Positions 35,001 to 44,003 of a DNA stretch of 64,000 nt are shown piece by piece. The notes below the pieces were generated by a model, which was given only the letters and a program-made list of their open reading frames with translations, searched no databases and had not been told where the DNA came from. This DNA is from Microscilla marina ATCC 23134 (GTDB lineage: Bacteria; Bacteroidota; Bacteroidia; Cytophagales; Microscillaceae), in NCBI RefSeq assembly GCF_000169175.1, contig NZ_AAWS01000008.1, forward strand, positions 220,284 through 284,283, written 5' to 3'. The position numbers and the translations under genes were made by a program. Each line of letters starts with the position of its first letter. Position 1 is the first letter of the stretch.

Positions 35001-37238
35001 ATGAAAAAACAAATTTGCTTATTATTAATTGTGCTCAATAGTTGTTTTTTTAGTGCAACAGCTCAAGAAGATACCCTGTTCAGTTATTCACGCTCGCTTT
35101 ATAAACTGTCGGTACAAGATATTCGCTCTTCTACTTCGCTTGCTTCTGGTATCAAAGAGTCGGTACTCGAAACCCCGGCATCTACCGTGATTATTACAGC
35201 CGAAGATATTAGGCAACGTGGCTACCTGGGCATAGATGAGATCATCAGCGATTTGCCGGGGTTTGATATTATCAATAGTTCTGGTGGTTTTGGACAAATC
35301 AATGCTTACCAGCGGGGTTACCGCACACCTTACACACAACGTACGCTTATTATGGTAAACGGCAAGGTAGACAATCACATGTGGACCCACGGAGCTTACT
35401 TAAGCAAACAATACCCGATCAAGGCAATAGACCGGGTAGAGGTGTTATACGGACCAGCATCGGCGGTGTATGGAGCCAATGCTTTTTTAGGCATTATCAA
35501 TATTGTGACCAAAAAACACCAAAAACTTGAACGTAACCGCCTGGAGGCCAGCGTTCACGGGGGGAGCTTTAACACTCAAGGAGCAGATGTACACTTGAGA
35601 GGAAAAGTAGGACAAGTGAGTTACAGCAGCGGATTTCGTTTTTTTTACAGCGACGAAGAAGATTTGTCTGGCCGTTGGGGGTATTTGTCTAATCGTTGGT
35701 ATGGCAACCGCAACGTGTGGGGGCCTTTGCTCGATATTACTTCCAAGCGGGGGCGCAAACTGGGCACTTACTATAACCCTACCAGCAACTGGGGGTCGGT
35801 AAACAAGTTTAACTATAAAAACTGGGAATTGGGCATCATCAACTGGAACACTACCGATGGATTTGGGGCGCAATTTAATGCCGACAAAGGACAAAATAAC
35901 TCCGGATGGAGCAGCAACTCGAACCAATACTACCTGGAGCATACCCAAAAGGCTCAAAACCTGACGGTGAGGTCGTTGTTGTTGTACAAACACCAGCGGA
36001 TATGGGGCGACTGGGCAGAAGCTGTAGCAGATGGCACCAACCCCCAATACTCTTTTGTGAGTTACACCCAATGGAACACTTTCAACGACAGTTGGTTGTT
36101 TACCAGTGACTGGAATTATTCGCCGAGGAAAAACCTGCAATTACTTACTGGGGTGAAGTACCAACTTAAGCACCTGACCAAGTCGTATGATGTGCCGGGG
36201 TATTGGGAGGGGGTATTTAGCAGTATCGCCTTTGACAACGAAGGACCTTATGGTGCAGGAGCAGGCATTGCTTATAGCACCGATAGCGCCTATTACCGCC
36301 CCCCTGCCCCGGTAAGGGTGACGCCTAACAGTAATAGAATAGTGACCCATGATGTGGGGGGCTACCTGCTGGGTATTTATGATTTGGGCAAGCTCAGGTT
36401 CAACACAGGCATTCGCTTTGACTATAACTCGGTATATGGCAAGGTAGTCAATCCCCGGATTTCGGTGATTTACCGCCCGGTGAGCAACCTTGCTCTCAAG
36501 CTCAACTATGGGGAAGCTTTTCAGGAACCTGCTCCTATGTTGTTATGGGGAGGCTGGAGCGGCCGACTTGCCAACCCTGACCTAAAGCCCGAAAAAGTAC
36601 GCAGTCTTGAGGCAGGTATTACCCACAAGGTGGCGGGTTTGCTACAGGAGCTATCGCTGTACCATGCCCACTACCAAAATGTGATCAAAGAAGAAGCTGA
36701 AAACGCCGGAGACCGGAAAGTAATCGGACTGGAGTATAAGCTTACCTATGTATTGCCCAATTTTTTGGGGTTTTGCAAAGGGCTCAAGGGCTACCTTTAT
36801 TATACTTTTAGTGATGTCATGAGTAGCATTAGGTTTGACCACGATAGCCAACAATGGCAAAACGGCCACACTCCGCTAGGCGACATAGCCAACCATAAGT
36901 TGAACCTGGGCATACACTTGATGTTAACCGAGCGACTGGGGCTCAACCTAAGGAGCAACATGGTAGGCGAACGCAGTTTGTATACCAGAAACGCCCTCAA
37001 TGCAAGGGGGCATACCCTGGCGCCCCATGCTATTTTTAATACCAACGTGTCTTATAACATCGACCGGGTCACACTTTCGGTCAAAGTAAATAATATGTTT
37101 AATCACCATTTTCTACAACCAGGCGTGCACGCAGCCGATAGTGGCGATAATTTTTCGCAAAGAAGCAATGGATTTTATAACTCGTTGATTCCCAATCCTG
37201 GGCGTTTCTTTTTGGCTGAGGTGAGTATAAAACTGTAG
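35001..37238 (+). CDS. TonB-dependent outer membrane receptor
   Basis: 745 residues. A signal peptide (MKKQICLLLIVLNSCFFS, cut near ATAQ) precedes the plug domain, about residues 50-165: ETPASTVIITAEDIRQRGYLG, DEIISDLPGFDI, and DRVEVLYGPASAVYGANAF. A 22-strand barrel then ends with GRFFLAEVSIKL and the terminal aromatic-rich strand. It has the BtuB/FecA-type plug and lacks the N-terminal CarboxypepD_reg and TonB-box features of SusC proteins, so it probably imports a siderophore, cobalamin or similar small ligand. No SusD partner is adjacent. The neighbouring Fes/IroE-like esterase two genes on is consistent with a siderophore role. Confidence 0.93.
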   Translation: MKKQICLLLIVLNSCFFSATAQEDTLFSYSRSLYKLSVQDIRSSTSLASGIKESVLETPASTVIITAEDIRQRGYLGIDEIISDLPGFDIINSSGGFGQINAYQRGYRTPYTQRTLIMVNGKVDNHMWTHGAYLSKQYPIKAIDRVEVLYGPASAVYGANAFLGIINIVTKKHQKLERNRLEASVHGGSFNTQGADVHLRGKVGQVSYSSGFRFFYSDEEDLSGRWGYLSNRWYGNRNVWGPLLDITSKRGRKLGTYYNPTSNWGSVNKFNYKNWELGIINWNTTDGFGAQFNADKGQNNSGWSSNSNQYYLEHTQKAQNLTVRSLLLYKHQRIWGDWAEAVADGTNPQYSFVSYTQWNTFNDSWLFTSDWNYSPRKNLQLLTGVKYQLKHLTKSYDVPGYWEGVFSSIAFDNEGPYGAGAGIAYSTDSAYYRPPAPVRVTPNSNRIVTHDVGGYLLGIYDLGKLRFNTGIRFDYNSVYGKVVNPRISVIYRPVSNLALKLNYGEAFQEPAPMLLWGGWSGRLANPDLKPEKVRSLEAGITHKVAGLLQELSLYHAHYQNVIKEEAENAGDRKVIGLEYKLTYVLPNFLGFCKGLKGYLYYTFSDVMSSIRFDHDSQQWQNGHTPLGDIANHKLNLGIHLMLTERLGLNLRSNMVGERSLYTRNALNARGHTLAPHAIFNTNVSYNIDRVTLSVKVNNMFNHHFLQPGVHAADSGDNFSQRSNGFYNSLIPNPGRFFLAEVSIKL

Positions 37239-37336
37239 TTTGTCTTTTTCAAATACTTTTTTTTACCAAATAAAACCTATATCTTAAATAAAAAACGATT
37301 CAAACGGTTGAGTACATTGTAGCTATATTATTTCGC

Positions 37337-39871
37337 ATGACAATAGATTATCAAGGGATGGCAGCAAAGCTTTTACGTTTCATTATTTTATGGAGCGTTG
37401 GATTGATAGTATTGTTGGCTGGACAAGTACATGCACAGAAAACCGAAGCGCAAGCTTTGCTTCAAAAGGCACGATCGTACAAAGCAAAACAGCAATATGC
37501 TACTTCGTTGGACTACTACATTCAGGCATACCAAAGCTACGACCGAACAGGCAATCAACAAACGCTGTCTTCCATCAATTATGAAATAGGAGCGCTCTAC
37601 GAGCAATGGGGAGTAAACGAACGTGCGTTGCGCTACTACCAAAACGCTTATCAAACCAACCCTTCTACCCATTTATCGAACAAAATAGGCTATGTACACC
37701 TACAGCTTAAAAACTATCGCCAAGCCCTTTCTTATTACCATAAATCGCTGGATGCTTATCGGGCAAGCAACGATTTACCAAGGCAAATCTCTATTCTTAC
37801 CCGCATTATAGACATTTATAAAACTCAAAAGAAATACGCCAAGGCACTAGAGCATAGCTTGAGAATAAAAGAACTACAAAAAACTGCCAACAACCCTACT
37901 GGAGTGGCCGAAGCTGCCAATAGCATTGGGTATTTTTATAAGTTTACCCGGCAGCTGCGCAAATCGCTGCAATCTTTTGACGAAGCATTGGCATATTACC
38001 GCAAGCAAAATGACCTTGAGAATGTATGTACAATTTTGAGCAATCAAGGGATTATTTATCAGATTTTGGGCAACAATGATCAATCGCTCGCTACGTTTGC
38101 GAAAGCGGTAAAAATAAGAGAAAAACAAAACAACCAGGCAAAAACGGCGGAGTTATACAATTACATTTCGGCGGTTTTTTTGGCGATGAACAACCTCGAA
38201 GATGCACGCTACTACACCACCAAAGCGGTAAAGCTGGGCGAACAGGCAAACAACCTACAGTCGTTGGTGATTAGCTATGATGTATTGTCGTTTATTTACC
38301 AAAAAAAAGGAAACAACGGACGGGCATTGAAGTACTTTAAGCTATATGCCGCAATCAAGGACAAACAAATGCAACAGGAGCGTATAAGGCAAAATGCTTT
38401 GCGCAAAAGACAGGCAGAGATAGACAGTACCGAGAATAAGTTGAGGCTGTTATTGGTAGACAAAGAGGTGCAGGAGCTTGCCTTGAAAAAAGTAATGCTT
38501 GAAAAGGACAAAAAAGCCAAAGAAAACCAACTGTTGAGAAGAGACCGGGAGTTGCTACAGCAGAGCAAGGCCTTGCAAAAAGCCAAACTACAAAAGGAAG
38601 AGTTGGAACGGCAAAAAGCGGAACAAAGCCTGTTGCTGACCCAACAGCAGCTCAATAAAGAAAAACAAGCCCAAAAAATTGCCTTGCTGCAGCAACAAGA
38701 CAAACTACAGAAGCTGGCGATCAAACAAAAAGAACTGAAAGAGAAAGAGATTCAGAAAGAGAATGAATTGCTGAATAAAAATAAGGCGTTGCAAGAGCTG
38801 AAACTACAAAATGAAAAACATAAGCTACAGAGCGAACAAAACAAACGCAAAGCTCAGGAGCAACTGTATATAGGCATTGGCATTTTGCTGAGCGTGGTCA
38901 TTCTTCTGGTATTGGCGGGGTTTATTATGTCGCGCCGGGCAAACAAAAAATTAGCCAAACAAAACGACCAGATTGAGTCGCAAAATAAGCTATTGCAAAT
39001 AAGAAAAGAAGAGATTGCGACCCAAAATGAAGAGTTGATGCAAAACCACGAAGAGATTTTGTCTCAACGAGACTTTATTGCCAATAGTAACAAAACACTG
39101 TCGAGCCAAAACGACAAGATTATGGCAAGTATCAGGTATGCACAAACGATACAACAGGCCATTTTGCCGTTTGAGGAAAAAATGGGGCAAATGTTTGCCG
39201 GGCATTTTGTAATATTTCAGCCTAAAGATGTGGTATCGGGCGATTTTTACTGGGTGAGCCAACACCGCCAACACTTGTTTGTGGCGGTGGTAGATTGTAC
39301 CGGGCACGGAGTACCAGGCGCTTTTATGTCTATGATAGGTTTTTCGTTGCTCAACGATATTGTCAATAAAAATCAATGCATAGAACCTGCCCAAATACTA
39401 AAACGAATACATACCGGGGTGGAAAAAACGCTGAAGCAAAAGCAGTCTGATAATTCGGACGGAATGGATATTTGTTTTTGCCGGATAGACTACCAAGAAG
39501 GTGAGGAAGTATTGGTGACTTTTGCTGGTGCCAAACGACCTTTGATATACAGCCACAAAGGACAAATGGAACTCATCAAAGGCGACCGTACAGGTATTGG
39601 CGGGTGGCAACATAACAAAGCCCGAATTTTTAATAACCAGCAATTACACATGCAACGCGGCGACAAGTTGTACCTAAGCAGTGATGGGTATGCAGATACG
39701 CCGAACCCTCAACGCAAAAGCTTTTCTTTTATTGGGATGTATGAATTGATCAAAAAACATCAAGACAAGCCCTTGAAGGAGCAGCAAAGAATACTGGAGC
39801 AAGCCTTGGTGGACCACCAACAAGATGCCGAACAACGCGATGATGTAACCTTGATGGGCATCAAGCTCTAA
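37337..39871 (+). CDS. TPR / coiled-coil / SpoIIE-type PP2C phosphatase
   Basis: 844 residues. A signal anchor (LLRFIILWSVGLIVLLAG) precedes about eight TPR-like repeats (residues ~30-330), placed outside the cytoplasm. A long coiled coil (~340-510, rich in K, Q, E and L) follows. A membrane segment (YIGIGILLSVVILLVLAGFIM) and another coiled coil lead to a cytoplasmic SpoIIE domain. Its motifs are DVVSGDFYWV, VVDCTGHGVPGAFMS, LYLSSDGYADT and QRDDVTLMGIKL. It should dephosphorylate a Ser/Thr target, such as an anti-sigma antagonist, in response to an external cue. This architecture is recurrent in Cytophagales. It begins 98 bp after the receptor. Confidence 0.92.
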   Translation: MTIDYQGMAAKLLRFIILWSVGLIVLLAGQVHAQKTEAQALLQKARSYKAKQQYATSLDYYIQAYQSYDRTGNQQTLSSINYEIGALYEQWGVNERALRYYQNAYQTNPSTHLSNKIGYVHLQLKNYRQALSYYHKSLDAYRASNDLPRQISILTRIIDIYKTQKKYAKALEHSLRIKELQKTANNPTGVAEAANSIGYFYKFTRQLRKSLQSFDEALAYYRKQNDLENVCTILSNQGIIYQILGNNDQSLATFAKAVKIREKQNNQAKTAELYNYISAVFLAMNNLEDARYYTTKAVKLGEQANNLQSLVISYDVLSFIYQKKGNNGRALKYFKLYAAIKDKQMQQERIRQNALRKRQAEIDSTENKLRLLLVDKEVQELALKKVMLEKDKKAKENQLLRRDRELLQQSKALQKAKLQKEELERQKAEQSLLLTQQQLNKEKQAQKIALLQQQDKLQKLAIKQKELKEKEIQKENELLNKNKALQELKLQNEKHKLQSEQNKRKAQEQLYIGIGILLSVVILLVLAGFIMSRRANKKLAKQNDQIESQNKLLQIRKEEIATQNEELMQNHEEILSQRDFIANSNKTLSSQNDKIMASIRYAQTIQQAILPFEEKMGQMFAGHFVIFQPKDVVSGDFYWVSQHRQHLFVAVVDCTGHGVPGAFMSMIGFSLLNDIVNKNQCIEPAQILKRIHTGVEKTLKQKQSDNSDGMDICFCRIDYQEGEEVLVTFAGAKRPLIYSHKGQMELIKGDRTGIGGWQHNKARIFNNQQLHMQRGDKLYLSSDGYADTPNPQRKSFSFIGMYELIKKHQDKPLKEQQRILEQALVDHQQDAEQRDDVTLMGIKL

Positions 39872-39979
39872 CAAAAACAGACCATTCGCAAATTGCTGGG
39901 GCAGTTGGCAAACAATGCTTAAAAGTGTCTATTTCTTACAGCTATTATTGGGCGTTGAACCATTAGTTTGTAAAAAAAG

Positions 39980-40828
39980 ATGAAAACAGTAATATTGTGG
40001 TTGATTGCACTGCTTTTTTTGGCGACAACCAACCACCCCTTGCAAGCCCAAAACCACATGGATAAAAGATACAACAAGGCAAAAAAAATGATGCCTTTCG
40101 CCTTGATAGAGGAGATAGACTCTGAAGAACTGGACGAAAAAAGGATATTGAATATATACTTGCCTCAGGGCTATAATTCTGAATCGGCAGACTCCTACCC
40201 TACCATTTATGTACTCGATGGGTCGGCACACGAAGATTTTCCTCACATTGCCGGACTAGTCCAGTTTATGAATATGTATCACTTGTTGCCCAAATCTATA
40301 GTAGTGGGCATAGCCAATGTAGACCGTTACCGGGACTTTACCCATCCTACCCGTTACCAAAAGTATAAAAAAAGGATTCCTACTTGTGGTGGCTCGGCAA
40401 AGTTTATGGCATTTGTAGAAAACGAAGTGCAACCATTGATAAATACCCAGTATACAACCAATGGGCACCATACCATTATTGGGCAGTCGTTGGGGGGGCT
40501 GGTTGCTACCGAATTTTTGCTAAAAAAACCTCACTTGTTCAACAACTACATCATTGTGAGCCCTTCGCTGTGGTGGGACGAAGAGTGGTTGGTAAAAGAA
40601 GCTGCCGAATACTTTAAAACCCATACTACCCTCAGGAAAAAAATATTTATATCGCTAGGCAAAGAGCACAAAACTATGCACAAAGTAGCCGACCAATTGA
40701 CCGAGGCCATCAGGCAATCGGGCAACAAGCACCTCACTTTGTTTTATGAGCCTATTCTTACCGAAGACCACACCACCATCTTACACAAGGCAGTATACCG
40801 GGCGTTTGAACTATTGTACCCCAAGTAG
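39980..40828 (+). CDS. Secreted esterase, Fes/IroE/esterase D family
   Basis: 282 residues. A signal peptide (MKTVILWLIALLFLATTNHP, cut near LQAQ) leads to an alpha/beta hydrolase with the nucleophile elbow IIGQSLGGLVATEF. The oxyanion region YPTIYVLDGSAHEDF is typical of the putative esterase family that includes enterochelin esterases. The catalytic His is likely in TEDHTTILH. It may release iron from a siderophore or cleave another ester (inference from family and from the receptor two genes upstream). It begins 108 bp after the phosphatase gene. Confidence 0.88.
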   Translation: MKTVILWLIALLFLATTNHPLQAQNHMDKRYNKAKKMMPFALIEEIDSEELDEKRILNIYLPQGYNSESADSYPTIYVLDGSAHEDFPHIAGLVQFMNMYHLLPKSIVVGIANVDRYRDFTHPTRYQKYKKRIPTCGGSAKFMAFVENEVQPLINTQYTTNGHHTIIGQSLGGLVATEFLLKKPHLFNNYIIVSPSLWWDEEWLVKEAAEYFKTHTTLRKKIFISLGKEHKTMHKVADQLTEAIRQSGNKHLTLFYEPILTEDHTTILHKAVYRAFELLYPK

Positions 40829-40943
40829 TGCCCCGCACCATGTATAAGTCTGTTGAATAATTCGTTATCTTTATCCTCCGAAAAATAGTACGCATCGGCT
40901 CACAGGAGGCGTTTTAAAGGTATTACATTATACAGTCATCATC

Positions 40944-42419
40944 ATGGAGAATTATTTCAACAAGTTTAGGCAGGGCATTATAGGTATAAACGCCCAAATA
41001 GCTACTCAGGAAGGTACCCAAAAAGTAGTATACGCCGACTGGACTGCCAGCGGGCGAAACTATGCCCCTATAGAAAACCGTATCCAACAGCAGCTAATGC
41101 CGTTGGTGGCCAATACGCATACCGAAACCAGCACCACGGGCATGGCCATGACCCACGCCTACCACGAAGCTCAAGGCATTATTAAAAAACATGTCAATGC
41201 CAATCAAGACGACCTGATCATTACTGCTACCTCAGGAATGACTCGTCTGGTAAACAAGCTTCAGCGCATTTTAGGCCTAAAATACCGGGAAATGCCCCCC
41301 GAAGACCAACGCCCGGTGGTTTTTATTACCCACATGGAGCACCACTCGAACCACACCAGTTGGCTGGAGACCCTGATGACCGTTGAGATTATTCAACCTA
41401 CCGCCGAGGGATTGGTAGACCTTCACCATTTAGACAAACTACTCGAAAATTACCAGGAACGTCCGCTCAAAATTGCCTCGGTAACGGCTTGCTCGAATGT
41501 GACAGGTATCATGACCCCTTACCACCAAATTGCCCAAAAAATGCACCGCGCAGGGGGCTATTGTTTTGTCGACTTTGCTTGTTCGGCACCCTATGTGGCC
41601 ATTGACATGCACCCTGCCAAAGAAGAAGCTCACCTGGACGCCATATTTTTCTCTCCACATAAATTCCTCGGTGGACCAGGTTCGGCAGGAGTACTCATTT
41701 TTAGCCGTCACTTGTACCAACAGCGTATTCCTGACAACCCCGGAGGGGGCACCGTAGACTGGACCAACCCTTGGGGCAAACACAAGTACATAGACAATAT
41801 AGAAGCCCGCGAAGACGGAGGAACTCCGGCTTTTTTGCAGACAATAAAAACCGCAATGTGTATAACGCTCAAGCAAGAGATGGGGGTAGCAAACATACTT
41901 AAGCGCGAGCACGAGTTGCTTGATTTGTTGTGGGACAAGGTGGCACCCATTCCTAATGTACACATCCTTGCTTCGCAGCACCGCGACCGTTTGGCCATTT
42001 TGTCTTTTTATATCGATGGCTTGCATTATAACTCAGGCGTGAAATTGCTCAACGATAAATTTGGGATTCAATCGCGGGGAGGTTGCTCTTGTGCGGGCAC
42101 TTATGGGCATTATTTGCTCAATGTAAATCCTCAACAATCGCAGAAAATTACCGACATGATCAACCAGGGAGATTTTTCGAACAAGCCCGGATGGATACGC
42201 ATCTCGCTGCACCCTACCATGACCAACGACGAGGTGGTGTTTATTGCCGATGGCATTGAACAACTGGCAAAACACCACGAGCAATGGTGCCAGGACTACG
42301 GTTTTGAGGCAAGGTTAAACGGCTTGAGCGCGCAAAGCATTGCCGCCGATAATCAACTTAAAGAGGCGATGGCAGAGGCATTGACGGCTGATTTTGCTAC
42401 TACAGAAACTGGTAAGTAG
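40944..42419 (+). CDS. Class V aminotransferase, cysteine desulfurase-like
   Basis: 491 residues. A PLP-dependent fold with the internal aldimine lysine in IFFSPHKFLGGPGSAG (after residue ~235), and the PLP aspartate-histidine pair upstream in GGYCFVDFACSAP. A Cys loop RGGCSCAGTYGHYL occupies the position of the sulphur-transfer loop. This set is typical of class V aminotransferases related to SufS/IscS; specific desulfurase activity is not shown, and no suf or isc gene is nearby. N-terminal ASGRNYAPIENRIQ also fits. Confidence 0.86.
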   Translation: MENYFNKFRQGIIGINAQIATQEGTQKVVYADWTASGRNYAPIENRIQQQLMPLVANTHTETSTTGMAMTHAYHEAQGIIKKHVNANQDDLIITATSGMTRLVNKLQRILGLKYREMPPEDQRPVVFITHMEHHSNHTSWLETLMTVEIIQPTAEGLVDLHHLDKLLENYQERPLKIASVTACSNVTGIMTPYHQIAQKMHRAGGYCFVDFACSAPYVAIDMHPAKEEAHLDAIFFSPHKFLGGPGSAGVLIFSRHLYQQRIPDNPGGGTVDWTNPWGKHKYIDNIEAREDGGTPAFLQTIKTAMCITLKQEMGVANILKREHELLDLLWDKVAPIPNVHILASQHRDRLAILSFYIDGLHYNSGVKLLNDKFGIQSRGGCSCAGTYGHYLLNVNPQQSQKITDMINQGDFSNKPGWIRISLHPTMTNDEVVFIADGIEQLAKHHEQWCQDYGFEARLNGLSAQSIAADNQLKEAMAEALTADFATTETGK

Positions 42420-42439
42420 GGGGAATTAAGCATCAATGA

Positions 42440-42570
42440 TGGGTAGTCCAGAGCACCCACAGGGGCAAGTCCCTAGATGCCGATACATATCGGTGCTTCA
42501 AGTTACACCCTGTTCTACAGGCAACTAACAAACTCATAGTATACTCATTTTTATTGGTTAAAAGTACTAG
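42440..42570 (-). repeat. Interspersed repeat family A, extended copy
   Basis: On the minus strand this contains the palindromic core ccgatatgtatcgg. The flanks match 54806-54938 for about 120 bp (gtagtccagagcacccacag; agtatactcatttttattgg), so the mobile or duplicated unit is longer than the palindrome. It fills the gap between convergent genes. Confidence 0.8.
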
Positions 42571-42613
42571 GTTGCCCAACTGGACTACCCATCCTATTTT
42601 TTGTTGCCAACAA

Positions 42614-43090
42614 TCAGCCATCAACGGTAGACTTTTGCCCATCTACCACCTCTCTTACAAAGTCTTTCAAGAGCTCTACTTGGTCTTTGGCTAACTTCTC
42701 TCCATACTTACCCACCCCGTAGGCGGTCAATAAAAACACAATGGTCAGCGGAAACACCGCAATTAGGCTAGAGCTGCCCCCCATCAATATTTTTGAAAAA
42801 GCAAAAGAGGAAATGAAAAGCCCCAGGGTGCCCACCGCAAAATAGATAAACATAAACAAGGTCCAAACGGCAGGACGCGGGCCAATCAGCCCCGATACCT
42901 TGGTTTGCTGTTCGTCGTCTTCGTCGGGTGCTATTCTCAGGTTGAGCTGAGGCGACCAATAGTGAACGTCTTCGCCCACTATGTTTAATATAATCAAGTC
43001 GTTGGCTTTTACCCCTTTTATGTGGGGGGGCGTATTTTCGAGCAATAGCTCCACCTTGTCCATGACCTCTTGGTGGTGGCAAGGTACCAT
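42614..43090 (-). CDS. Hypothetical two-helix membrane protein
   Basis: 158 residues from the ATG at 43090. The first ~85 residues look soluble (HIKGVKANDLIILNIVGEDV). Two adjacent transmembrane helices follow (WTLFMFIYFAVGTLGLFISSF and LIAVFPLTIVFLLTAYGVG), and the C-terminal tail is charged. The reading frame stays open and protein-like for 20 codons before the ATG (SSITHIRPRFKL), but contains no standard start, so the true N-terminus may be longer or truncated. No family is recognised. Confidence 0.65.
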   Translation of the reverse strand: MVPCHHQEVMDKVELLLENTPPHIKGVKANDLIILNIVGEDVHYWSPQLNLRIAPDEDDEQQTKVSGLIGPRPAVWTLFMFIYFAVGTLGLFISSFAFSKILMGGSSSLIAVFPLTIVFLLTAYGVGKYGEKLAKDQVELLKDFVREVVDGQKSTVDG

Positions 43091-44003
43091 TAGCTTAAAC
43101 CGGGGTCTGATATGTGTAATAGAAGAATCGATGACTTTGAGGGTTTTAGTTTATACTGTAAAATGAGCAAGGTACATAATTATCTGCGGTTTTGCCATCA
43201 ATAGCCCACAGTATTTAGGCGATAGCTACTACAGCCTCAAGTCCTTAGATGCCGTAGTAGCTATTTTACTAAAATATTTGTCCATCAATGCTTACTTCCT
43301 TATATTGGTTTTGCTTTTTATTACGCTACCCTACTATTTTTTCGCCTCGGTTTGTGTCTTCACCATAGCCGTCAGGCTACTATTTTTTTACCCCTGAAAC
43401 ATCTTTCAGTATCCAAATTTTGGCGATTCGATCAGCGTGTGGGGACACTCGCTGAGGCGGTGACGGTATTTTTAAGTGATTTTTTTACTATGCTCCTCTT
43501 AGCCTGACGGCTATGGTGTCTTCACAACCCCACCACCTCGCCCAATCTTAAAACTTCCACCATCGACTAATCCCACTTGCAGCACCGATGTGTACTGCTA
43601 TCTAAGGGTTGACCGCTTAAGGTTTACCCTCCCCTATAAACCTCTGATAACAAGATTTTTACACAAAATTGTATACCTCATATAATGACCAAGTAGAGAG
43701 GTTGTATAGTTATTTTCTTAGACTTTAAGCCAAACCATTCTTTGTTTTGCATAAATCCAATTCGCCAGTTTAATATTTCATTAATTTATTTTTTACACTT
43801 AAAAAAAACACACAATGACTTATTTTAAAATCAATACCCCTTTGTCAGCAACTACACCTAAACGCCACCTCATCACCTGCCTTTACCTGTGTATCACTGA
43901 CCCTTAGGCAGGCCATCATCAACTGATTTTGAGATGCATATTCTCCGAAAAATAAATGGAGGGATTGAAAAAATCACCACAGCTTAACTTAACCCATTAT
44001 ATA
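43091..44003. other. Repeat-rich intergenic region before the giant LamG gene
   Basis: No gene is supported in 913 bp. It contains a partial family A copy at 43221-43256, a complete family B element at 43361-43518, a diverged family A copy near 43575-43625, and then AT-rich DNA. An A8 run followed by cacacaatgac lies near 43800-43820. The 5' leader of the giant gene is probably within the last 150 bp. Confidence 0.65.
43361..43518 (-). repeat. MITE-like element family B
   Basis: 158 bp between CACCATAGCCGTCAGGCTA (43361-43379) and its complement (43500-43518). The interior is the reverse complement of that at 17958-18117 (for example gcgattcgatcagcgtg, gaggcggtgacggtattttt). Flanks extend the similarity (tttcgcctcggtttgtgtct upstream). 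Confidence 0.88.

Noticed and set aside
40944..42419. Firm naming of the class V aminotransferase as SufS or IscS
   Set aside because: The PLP and Cys loops fit the family, but no Fe-S assembly genes are nearby and the Cys loop differs from the standard ones.
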